Position numbers and translations under genes: made by a program. 7,189 bases of DNA from SSSZ01 sp035345935 (lineage in GTDB: Bacteria > Pseudomonadota > Gammaproteobacteria > Burkholderiales > Rhodocyclaceae): positions 1 through 7,189 of the forward strand of contig DAORDK010000142.1 of assembly GCA_035345935.1 (NCBI GenBank), given 5' to 3'. The notes under the pieces are model-generated. The model saw only the letters and a list, made by a program, of their open reading frames with translations, did no database searches and had not been told where the DNA came from. Of this stretch, positions 1-5,536 are shown piece after piece (positions within the stretch are counted from its first letter, which is position 1; each line of letters begins with the position of its first letter).

Positions 1-94
1 GGCCGGCCGCGCTGCCAGCGACGATGGCCTCTTCGTAGGCCCGGATGAGGAGCATTTGCTCCAGTAGTCGAGGATCGTCGAGATTGTGGGTCAT
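1..94 (-). CDS. Thiamine-diphosphate-dependent 2-oxoacid/acetoin dehydrogenase E1 component, alpha subunit (N-terminal fragment)
   Basis: Only the first 31 codons are inside the window; the gene runs off the left edge. The visible protein begins MTHNLDDPRLLEQMLLIRAY and continues EEAIVAGSAAG. The pattern 'LLEQMLLIRAYEE' followed by a small Gly/Ala-rich stretch is typical of the start of E1 alpha subunits of the pyruvate, branched-chain and acetoin dehydrogenase complexes. In that family it precedes the 'HLSIGQEA' segment, which is not visible here. These enzymes decarboxylate a 2-oxoacid (or cleave acetoin) with thiamine diphosphate and pass the acyl group to lipoylated E2 in the cytoplasm. 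ATG at 94 is preferred because GGGAG lies about 6 bases upstream. An in-frame ATG at 115 would add seven residues but has no Shine-Dalgarno. The substrate cannot be told from this fragment; acetoin dehydrogenase is one possibility. Confidence 0.72.
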   Translation of the reverse strand, partial: MTHNLDDPRLLEQMLLIRAYEEAIVAGSAAG

Positions 95-176
95 GCTTGC
101 TCCCGTGTTTGTCATGGAAGCAAGTCTAGGGCACCCCTAAAACCTGACAAGGCTGCGGCGGGCCCCTTACGATTCT

Positions 177-207
177 TTTAAGAAATGCTGAATGAAGATT
201 TAAGAAA
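177..207. repeat. AT-rich 9-bp direct repeat upstream of the E1 alpha gene
   Basis: TTTAAGAAA occurs at 177-185 and again at 199-207, a 22-bp offset, close to two helical turns. The first copy also lies in an inverted repeat TTCTT-TT-AAGAA (173-184). The block is markedly AT-rich against the GC-rich surroundings. It lies in the 124-base gap between the 3' end of the PNPOx-GAF gene (219) and the E1 alpha start (94), 83 or more bases upstream of that start. Spacing and position suit a pair of regulator-binding sites, but this is inference. No rho-independent terminator is evident in the gap. Confidence 0.4.
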
Positions 208-218
208 GCGTAAGTTTT

Positions 219-1556
219 TCAGCCTTCGACCAGCTGCAAAGGCCTGTCCACTGCGAGGGAGAACCTCCCGCGGCCGGCCTTGTGGATGTGGATTCCGGCA
301 TCCCGCTCCTCCAGGCGCCGCTGCAGGAGGACGAGACGGGCCTCCAGATTGTCACTCACACCCGGCAGGCGGATGCGCGGATCGACCCGCAGCCCCCTGT
401 TGGTGAAGATGGTCCGCCTGCGTTCGGCGAAATCGGTGAGCAGGGCCCAGAGGATGGCGCCTGCGACTCCCTTGATCAGGTACTCGTCGTCGATGAAAAC
501 GCTGTCGTTGGCGACAAAATGTCGCGCCAGGAGAGGCTTCCCGGCCGAAATACGAACGACTTCTTCGGCGACCGGTATCTCGTCCGCCAGCTCTTCATCC
601 CGCTGATGATGGAGCATCGCGAGTCCGAACTGCGCCGCGAATGCCACCAGCGCATCCTCGTCGTCGTAGCCGAAATGCAGGGTGGCAACGCTCTCCACAT
701 ACAACACGCCGAGGAGACGGTCGATGGCGGTGATGGGGACGGCCAACTGGCTTCGCGCTTCCGGAAGTCCCGGGAGGGGTATGGCCGTTTCCAGGGCATC
801 CGATTGCCCTTCGGCGGCGATCCCATCGCGCACGGTGCGCCCATAAGCGTACTCGGAGGTCATGAAGCCGATGCGTATGGGCGTCCTCTCCCGGGCACAG
901 ATGCCGATGACCCCCGCCCCGACAGGAATCTCCGAGCCGATCCCGGACTCGGGATAGCCCCGGCTGGCCAGGGTGTAGAGGCGGCCCCGGCCCTCGTCGT
1001 GCATGAGCAGCATGATCTGGCTGATGCCGAATTCTTCGGCCAGGGCGCCAAGTGCAGTCTCCACCAAACTGGCCAGGCTGGCGCAACTTGCCAGGCGCTG
1101 ATTGGCACGCCGCAGAGCAGTCAGGTAATTGACCGCAGGTGGGGGCGGCGCCAGCGTCGGTCCAGGAACCTGCTCGATGGCCCCGACCCGATAGATATCC
1201 GACCCCAGCAGCCGAAAGACCCCGGCCATGCCGAAATGGGAGGCTATACCGGCGAGCTTGGCCTTCATCTGCTCGAAGAGCGGGCCGGCGGTCTCAGTGC
1301 GCAGGTACTGCAGAGTGAGCCGATATTGGGCGCCGGTCAGGGGACTGTTGAGGAGCAGACGTACCGATGAACCCGAGAGCACGTTCTGCCGAGTCTTGTT
1401 GAAGAACTGATAGGTCAAGGCCACGTGCTCGTTGTCGATGAACTGCACCTGGGACAGGTAGGCCAGATTCGGCATCCCTTCCTTGTCGCAGGTCGCGATG
1501 AGGCCTGGAATGACGCCCTCGAGACATTCGCGAATGGTTTCCAAGCGCAGGTTCAT
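219..1556 (-). CDS. PNPOx-like split-barrel / GAF / winged-helix-like fusion protein, probable sensory regulator
   Basis: 445 residues, no signal peptide or membrane segment, so cytoplasmic. Residues about 5-130 look like a pyridoxamine-5'-phosphate-oxidase-related split barrel: 'IPGLIATCDKEGMPN' near 16-30, then alternating beta strands and 'QYRLTLQYLRTET' near 77-89. A proline-rich linker (131-140) leads to a GAF domain at about 145-315, with 'VGAGVIGICARERTPIRI' and 'SQLAVPITAIDRLLGVLYVES'. The last ~110 residues contain 'FTNRGLRVDPRIRLP', 'NLEARLVLLQRRLEER' and 'GRGRFSLAV', which resembles a winged-helix output domain with a beta hairpin at its end. Family knowledge: split barrels bind FMN, heme or F420, and GAF domains bind small ligands or cofactors. 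Which ligand is used here is unknown. The start overlaps the stop of the upstream PNPOx gene as ATGA, with AGGTGA about 9 bases upstream, so the two are probably translationally coupled. The downstream neighbour is the E1 alpha gene on the same strand, so a role in controlling that operon is a reasonable guess. Confidence 0.8.
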   Translation of the reverse strand: MNLRLETIRECLEGVIPGLIATCDKEGMPNLAYLSQVQFIDNEHVALTYQFFNKTRQNVLSGSSVRLLLNSPLTGAQYRLTLQYLRTETAGPLFEQMKAKLAGIASHFGMAGVFRLLGSDIYRVGAIEQVPGPTLAPPPPAVNYLTALRRANQRLASCASLASLVETALGALAEEFGISQIMLLMHDEGRGRLYTLASRGYPESGIGSEIPVGAGVIGICARERTPIRIGFMTSEYAYGRTVRDGIAAEGQSDALETAIPLPGLPEARSQLAVPITAIDRLLGVLYVESVATLHFGYDDEDALVAFAAQFGLAMLHHQRDEELADEIPVAEEVVRISAGKPLLARHFVANDSVFIDDEYLIKGVAGAILWALLTDFAERRRTIFTNRGLRVDPRIRLPGVSDNLEARLVLLQRRLEERDAGIHIHKAGRGRFSLAVDRPLQLVEG

Positions 1557-2017
1557 CCGATGGGCTCACCTGCCTTGGGCCCGGGAGTCTGCGTGAACAC
1601 CGCGCAGGGAGTGAAGACCACGGCCACTACATCGCTAGGGTCACTGGAATAGATCGCGCGCACGATCGACTCGCTGACACCCAGAGGGACCACCTCCTGC
1701 ACGAATTCGTCGAGATGGCGGGCAATGAGTTGGGGATCGGCCGTATCAATTGGCGCAATCGTGGCGTCCACCCCCTTCAGCTGAAGGGTACGGTGGGTTG
1801 AGGGCAAGCTGAAGACACTGGCTACGCGATGGGTCTGGGTGACATCAGCGATGAGTTCGAGACTCCGCGAGCGACTGAGGAAGACGACTATGCGGCCGTC
1901 GTCCAAAACCCTGCATCCGAGCGCCCGCGCCATGGAAGGGAATCCTTCCTCATCGCATGCTGCAAGGCAAACGCTGATTCCTGCCTGGATAAAGGTGGCG
2001 TTTTCGGGGTCGAGCAT
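1553..2017 (-). CDS. Pyridoxamine 5'-phosphate oxidase family (split-barrel, likely flavin- or heme-binding) protein
   Basis: 154 residues, cytoplasmic, about the normal size for a stand-alone PNPOx-like protein. Visible family features are 'ISVCLAACDEEGFPSMARA' near 14-30, the strand 'GRIVVFLSRSRSLELIADV' near 41-59, and 'HRVASVFSLPSTHRTLQLKG' near 63-82. The last is the usual 'valvfs..tyrtlqlkG' strand pair of the fold. The N-terminal domain of the next gene has the same pattern ('ATCDKEGMPN' against 'AACDEEGFPS'), so the two are probably paralogues. The ATG at 2017 lacks a clear Shine-Dalgarno. The frame stays open upstream for 25 codons to a TGA but has no ATG or GTG there, so this start is chosen with moderate trust. 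It heads the leftward pair and overlaps the next gene by 4 bases. True PdxH activity is unlikely to be its role given the fusion partner, but activity cannot be judged from sequence alone. Confidence 0.78.
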   Translation of the reverse strand: MLDPENATFIQAGISVCLAACDEEGFPSMARALGCRVLDDGRIVVFLSRSRSLELIADVTQTHRVASVFSLPSTHRTLQLKGVDATIAPIDTADPQLIARHLDEFVQEVVPLGVSESIVRAIYSSDPSDVVAVVFTPCAVFTQTPGPKAGEPIG

Positions 2018-2034
2018 GGGAGCGGGATCGATGA

Positions 2035-2055
2035 AACCGGCCAGAACGGCCGGTT
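2035..2055. repeat. Perfect 21-bp inverted repeat upstream of the PNPOx gene
   Basis: AACCGGCC (2035-2042), spacer AGAAC (2043-2047), then GGCCGGTT (2048-2055): perfect 8-bp arms around 5 bases. It sits 18 bases upstream of the leftward ATG at 2017. It could be an operator for a dimeric regulator or, if transcribed from the promoter proposed at 2089-2118, a strong hairpin in the 5' leader. No U-run follows it, so it is not a typical terminator. Confidence 0.55.
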
Positions 2056-2088
2056 GTTTGCCGATGCGGGAGGTCTGCGGAGTCTGTC

Positions 2089-2118
2089 ACTCTAGCCTCA
2101 GATTTACCGGGCTGGCAA
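2089..2118 (-). promoter_or_regulatory. Candidate sigma-70 promoter for the leftward PNPOx genes
   Basis: On the minus strand TTGCCA (2113-2118, 5 of 6 to TTGACA) is followed by an 18-base spacer and TAGAGT (2089-2094, 4 of 6 to TATAAT). Transcription would start near 2082, giving a leader of about 65 bases that includes the 21-bp inverted repeat. Found by eye only; it competes for the same bases as the proposed rightward sigma-54-like site. Confidence 0.35.
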
Positions 2119-2128
2119 ACGCTACGCT
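2113..2128 (+). promoter_or_regulatory. Weak sigma-54-like -24/-12 element ahead of the hybrid kinase gene
   Basis: TGGCAAACGCTACGCT has GG at 2114-2115 and GC at 2126-2127, exactly 10 bases apart, with a good TGGCA half at -24. The -12 half reads ACGC instead of TTGC, so the match is partial. If used, transcription would start near 2139, about 40 bases ahead of the ATG at 2179. A separate TAGAAT (2156-2161) resembles a sigma-70 -10 box but has no matching -35. Confidence 0.2.
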
Positions 2129-2132
2129 GTGC

Positions 2133-2150
2133 GGCCAGGGACTTCTGGCC
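2133..2150. repeat. Perfect 6-bp-arm inverted repeat in the divergent control region
   Basis: GGCCAG (2133-2138), spacer GGACTT, CTGGCC (2145-2150). It sits 28 bases ahead of the hybrid kinase ATG and between the two divergent transcription units. The motif GGCCAG recurs within the larger inverted repeat at 2035-2055 (GGCCAG at 2039-2044), so both could be bound by one factor. It could also be a short leader hairpin. Confidence 0.4.
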
Positions 2151-2178
2151 TTTGCTAGAATTCGCTCTCCATCCGTTC

Positions 2179-5100
2179 ATGGCGAATTCCGCTCGCCGAC
2201 AGCACTACGCCAGACCCGCATTGAAACCCGATCCGATCTCCTACGTTGAGCGTCTCGTGGGCTGGCGACTTGTCATTCTGGTGTCGCTGGCGGTCGTCGT
2301 CCAGGCCCTGATCGTCGTCGCCATCGCATCCTACGCCCTGCGGGGGAAACTGGCGGCGGACTACCTCCTGCTGTGCCTGATCACTTGCGCCATCGTTGCG
2401 CCGACCTGGGTCGGGCTGCTGATCAGCGTGCTACGGAGCACTGCCGAGCGCAGCCAGGCGCAGATCCAGCTCCGCGCCGAGCAGGCCGAAAGCCGCCTCG
2501 CCATCGCTCTCGAAGCTGCGAGCGAAGGGGTCCTCATGGTCGGCGCCGACGGTTCGGTCCTCGCCATGAACAAACAGTTTCGCGAACTCTGGCGGGTTCC
2601 GCCGCAACTCGCGGTTCGCGGCAAGGACGATCAACTGCTCAGTCACGTGCTCGATCAACTCTCCGACCCCGAAGCCTTCCTCGCCAACGTGCGCCTACTC
2701 TACGAGAGCGACGAGGAATCACGGGATACCCTCCACTTCAAGGATGGCCGTGTTTTCGAACGCTATACCCAGGCGCTATCCGTTGCGGGCGAGCGCGGCC
2801 GGATCTGGTGCTTTCGAGACATCACCGCGCAGGAACGGACCCAGGCCGCTCTCGCGGAGCAGGAGGCGATCTTCCGGGCCATCGTCACCCAGGCCAATGA
2901 CGCCATCGCGCTCCTGGATGCTCGAACCCTGGATTTCATCGAATTCAACGATGCGGCCAGCGACGGGCTGGGCTTCAGCCGGGACGCCTTCGCAGTGCTG
3001 AGCCTGACCGACCTCTTGCCTGGGGATGCCCCCCTGGTCGGCAAAATCCCCCGGAAAGTCGGCGAGGCCTTGCGCCAGCAAGAAATCCAGTTGCGTCACC
3101 GCGATGGCTCATGGCGCGACGCTGCGCTCAGTCTGCGCACGATCAATCTCCAGGGGCTGCCGTGCGTCGTCGCCACCTGGACCGACATGACCGCGCGTAA
3201 ACACGGTGAGGAGGCCCTGCGCGTCAGCGAACAAAAACTGCTGACCATCCTCGACAATGTCGACGGATACATCTATCTCAAGGACACGGAGGGTCGCTAC
3301 CTGTTCGCCAACCGCCCGGTGCGCGATCTTTGGGGGGTGGAGATGGCGGATATCGTCGGCCACGGCGACGAGAAATTCTTCGATGCCCCCACCACCGAGG
3401 CGATCCGCCGCAATGACCGGCGAGTCTTGGACGAAGGCGAGACGCTGAGAATCGAGGAAGTCAATACGGTGCCGGCCACCGGCCTGACTGCGGTCTATCA
3501 GTCGACCAAGCTTCCTCTTCGCCGCCCGGATGGGCAGATCTATGCCTTGTGCGGCATTTCGATCGACATCACCGCCTTGCGCCGCAATGAGGAAGCCCTA
3601 CGAATCGCCGAGGCGCAATCCCGCGACCTGGCAACCCTGCTGCGCCTGACCTGCGACAACGTCCCGGACATGATCTGGGCCAAAGACACCGAACAACGGT
3701 ACTTGTTCGCCAACAAGGCGATGTGCGAACAATTGCTCTGCGCCGAGGATACCGACGAACCCGTGGGCAGGACTGACCTGTTCTTCGCCCAGCGCCAGCG
3801 CGACCTCTACCCGGAGAATCCCGACTGGCACACCTTCGGGGAGATCTGCCAGGATTCCGACCGCGTGACGCTCGCACGCGGAACGCCATCTGTTTTCGAG
3901 GAATTCGGCACCGTCCGGGGGAAGCCGAAGACTCTCGACGTCCACAAGGCCCCGTTCATCGACGCCACTGGAGCGGTGATCGGTACCGTCGGGTCGGCTC
4001 GCGACATCACCGAGCGCAAGCGGATCGATGAGGAGCTCGAGAAGCATCGCCACCACCTGGAATCGCTGGTGAGGGAAAGGACGGCCGATCTGACCATCGC
4101 CAAGGATGCGGCGGAGACGGCCAATCGGGCCAAGAGCACTTTCCTCGCCAACATGAGCCACGAATTGCGGACGCCGATGAACGCGATCATCGGACTCACC
4201 CATCTGCTCTCGCGCTCCAGCTCCAACCCCGGCCAATTGAACCGGCTGTCGTCGATCAGCGCATCCGCCAATCACCTTCTCCAACTCCTGAACGACATTC
4301 TGGACCTCTCCAAAATCGATGCCGACCGCTTCATTCTGGAAGAGATCCCGTTTTCCCTGGAATCCCTGGTCGCCAATCTCCAGACTTTGCTGGGCCACAA
4401 GGCCAGCGCCAAAGGCTTGAAACTCACCCTAGCGATTCCCGACGGCCAGGAAAGCGTATCTCTCCTGGGCGACCCCTTGCGTCTGCAGCAGATCCTGATC
4501 AATCTGATCAACAATGCAATCAAGTTCACCGAAGCAGGCCAAGTCGACCTCGTCGTCGCCGTGGCAGAGCAAACCCCGCTCGGGTTGAAGCTCAGGTTCT
4601 GCGTCGCGGATACGGGAATCGGCATGCCGCCCGAGGTGCTGGATCGCATCTTCGATCCTTTCGAACAGGCCGACGGTTCGACAACCAGAAAATACGGAGG
4701 CACCGGGCTCGGGCTGACCATCTGTCAGCGCCTGGTGCGTCTGATGGGCGGGGAGATTACCGCCACCAGTTCTCCCGGTGCGGGGAGCCGATTCGGATTC
4801 GACCTTGAATTCCGCAAGTCCGTGGTGACTGAAAATTCGCTTCCGGAAGCTTCCGACAGCGAATCCCGACTGCGTGAGGATTACTTCCGGACGCGCATTC
4901 TGGTCGTCGAGGATGACTGGATGAATCGCGAAGTCATATGCGAACTGCTCGGCGAGATTGTCGGATTTGAGGTGGATCTGGCCCACGATGGCGAGCAGGC
5001 CGTGGATTTCGCCGCGCGCAATCCCTATGCCTTGATCCTGATGGACGTGCAAATGCCGGTGCTCGATGGCCTCGCCGCAACCCGCCGCATACGCAGTGTG

Positions 5101-5283
5101 GCTGGCCGCTGGTTCCCTATCATCGCCCTGACAGCCAATGCCTTCGCCGAGGACCGCAGTCGCTGCCTAGCTGCCGGAATGGACGATTTCATCGCCAAGC
5201 CGGTGGACCCAGATATTCTCTTCACCACGGTCCTGCGGTGGCTCGAAGCCTCGCAACCCGCCGGCGGCCTGCGCGCAACGTAA
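2179..5283 (+). CDS. Membrane-bound hybrid sensor histidine kinase / response regulator with four PAS-like domains
   Basis: 1034 residues from ATG 2179. A short cytoplasmic N-terminus precedes two membrane helices (about 31-52 and 62-85) with almost no periplasmic loop. A helical linker leads to PAS-like domains at about 103-216, 228-338, 350-466 and 486-611, then a coiled coil (612-655). HisKA carries 'HELRTPMNAIIGLTHLL' with phospho-accepting His661. The HATPase domain shows the N box 'NLINNAIKF' (775-783), 'DTGIGM' (811-816), the F box 'FDPFEQ' (825-830) and 'GTGLGL' (841-846). The receiver domain (about 905-1025) has acidic 911-913, phospho-acceptor Asp956 in 'LMDVQMP', Thr985 and Lys1007. 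All catalytic residues are present, so it should be an active autokinase that passes phosphate to its own receiver. There is no HPt domain and no separate regulator nearby, so the next partner is elsewhere or the receiver acts on the kinase itself. A TTG at 2152 would extend the protein by nine residues; neither start has a good Shine-Dalgarno. The transmitter resembles BarA/ArcB/TorS-type hybrids, but the stimulus is unknown. Confidence 0.93.
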   Translation: MANSARRQHYARPALKPDPISYVERLVGWRLVILVSLAVVVQALIVVAIASYALRGKLAADYLLLCLITCAIVAPTWVGLLISVLRSTAERSQAQIQLRAEQAESRLAIALEAASEGVLMVGADGSVLAMNKQFRELWRVPPQLAVRGKDDQLLSHVLDQLSDPEAFLANVRLLYESDEESRDTLHFKDGRVFERYTQALSVAGERGRIWCFRDITAQERTQAALAEQEAIFRAIVTQANDAIALLDARTLDFIEFNDAASDGLGFSRDAFAVLSLTDLLPGDAPLVGKIPRKVGEALRQQEIQLRHRDGSWRDAALSLRTINLQGLPCVVATWTDMTARKHGEEALRVSEQKLLTILDNVDGYIYLKDTEGRYLFANRPVRDLWGVEMADIVGHGDEKFFDAPTTEAIRRNDRRVLDEGETLRIEEVNTVPATGLTAVYQSTKLPLRRPDGQIYALCGISIDITALRRNEEALRIAEAQSRDLATLLRLTCDNVPDMIWAKDTEQRYLFANKAMCEQLLCAEDTDEPVGRTDLFFAQRQRDLYPENPDWHTFGEICQDSDRVTLARGTPSVFEEFGTVRGKPKTLDVHKAPFIDATGAVIGTVGSARDITERKRIDEELEKHRHHLESLVRERTADLTIAKDAAETANRAKSTFLANMSHELRTPMNAIIGLTHLLSRSSSNPGQLNRLSSISASANHLLQLLNDILDLSKIDADRFILEEIPFSLESLVANLQTLLGHKASAKGLKLTLAIPDGQESVSLLGDPLRLQQILINLINNAIKFTEAGQVDLVVAVAEQTPLGLKLRFCVADTGIGMPPEVLDRIFDPFEQADGSTTRKYGGTGLGLTICQRLVRLMGGEITATSSPGAGSRFGFDLEFRKSVVTENSLPEASDSESRLREDYFRTRILVVEDDWMNREVICELLGEIVGFEVDLAHDGEQAVDFAARNPYALILMDVQMPVLDGLAATRRIRSVAGRWFPIIALTANAFAEDRSRCLAAGMDDFIAKPVDPDILFTTVLRWLEASQPAGGLRAT

Positions 5284-5289
5284 ACGAGA

Positions 5290-5315
5290 ACGGGGCGCCC
5301 CCTTTGGCGCCCCGT
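5290..5315. terminator. GC-rich hairpin between convergent genes, likely bidirectional terminator
   Basis: Perfect 10-bp arms ACGGGGCGCC (5290-5299) and GGCGCCCCGT (5306-5315) enclose the loop CCCTTT. It lies 7 bases after the hybrid kinase stop and 20 bases after the stop of the leftward small gene, so it can serve both. No strong U-run follows on either strand (rightward GGGTCC; leftward TTCTCGTTTA), so termination may be imperfect or need help. Confidence 0.65.
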
Positions 5316-5335
5316 GGGTCCTGGATCAACTGCCG

Positions 5336-5467
5336 TCAAGCCTTGGGCTTGGACGGAGTGCTCATCTGCTTTTCGTCCTTGGCCTTGTCACCGGGGCACG
5401 CAACCGCGGACAGGCTGGAAAGGGCAAAGAGGACGGCGACCAGGCCGGCGAGGATTTTTTGCATCAT
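5336..5467 (-). CDS. Small exported 43-residue protein or lipoprotein, unknown function
   Basis: The protein reads MMQKILAGLVAVLFALSSLS followed by AVACPGDKAKDEKQMSTPSK and PKA. A Lys near the start, a hydrophobic stretch (5-19) and 'AVAC' at 21-24 make a clear signal peptide. Cys24 could be lipidated, although Ala at -3 is a weak lipobox, or signal peptidase I could cut after Ala23. The mature part would be about 20 residues, Lys-rich and hydrophilic. AAGGAG lies 7 bases before the ATG at 5467, the best ribosome-binding site in the window, and a second ATG follows directly at 5464. The gene is convergent with the hybrid kinase and shares the hairpin at 5290-5315. I do not recognise the family. 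Similar tiny exported proteins in proteobacteria are usually annotated hypothetical. Confidence 0.75.
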   Translation of the reverse strand: MMQKILAGLVAVLFALSSLSAVACPGDKAKDEKQMSTPSKPKA

Positions 5468-5503
5468 AAGCGAGCTCCTTGTGAACACGACCGACGTTCG
5501 ATT

Positions 5504-5532
5504 ACTCTAGTTGGCCGAAGTTCATTGCACAA
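5504..5532 (-). promoter_or_regulatory. Candidate promoter for the small exported protein gene
   Basis: On the minus strand TTGTGC (5527-5532) and TAGAGT (5504-5509) are 17 bases apart, which would start transcription near 5497 and leave a leader of about 30 bases ending in the strong AAGGAG. The -35 match is poor (3 of 6), so this is tentative. The -10 hexamer is the same as that proposed for the leftward PNPOx gene. Confidence 0.28.
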
Positions 5533-5536
5533 GTTC

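Noticed and set aside
282..1370. Long rightward open frame of 362 codons opposite the PNPOx-GAF gene
   Set aside because: It lies fully antisense to a gene with clear domains; its composition is a GC-rich shadow with no recognisable motif or ribosome-binding site.
2018..2095. N-terminal extension of the small PNPOx protein, or a frameshift joining an upstream frame
   Set aside because: The open in-frame stretch has no ATG or GTG; the neighbouring frame with GTG gives an Arg/His-rich sequence unlike the fold.
2152..2178. TTG start extending the hybrid kinase by nine residues
   Set aside because: A rare start codon with the only SD-like sequence (CAGGGA) too far upstream; ATG 2179 is simpler, though not proven.
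3598..4398. Leftward open frame of 266 codons inside the hybrid kinase
   Set aside because: It is antisense to the PAS4-HisKA coding region, whose motifs are intact; no family resemblance.
4429..5052. Leftward open frame of 207 codons opposite the HATPase and receiver domains
   Set aside because: Shadow frame; the sense strand carries conserved N, G and F boxes and receiver motifs.
5459..5536. Upstream TTG start for the YkgJ-type protein
   Set aside because: It would overlap the 5' end of the well-supported divergent small gene and its ribosome-binding site, and the added residues do not look like family sequence.
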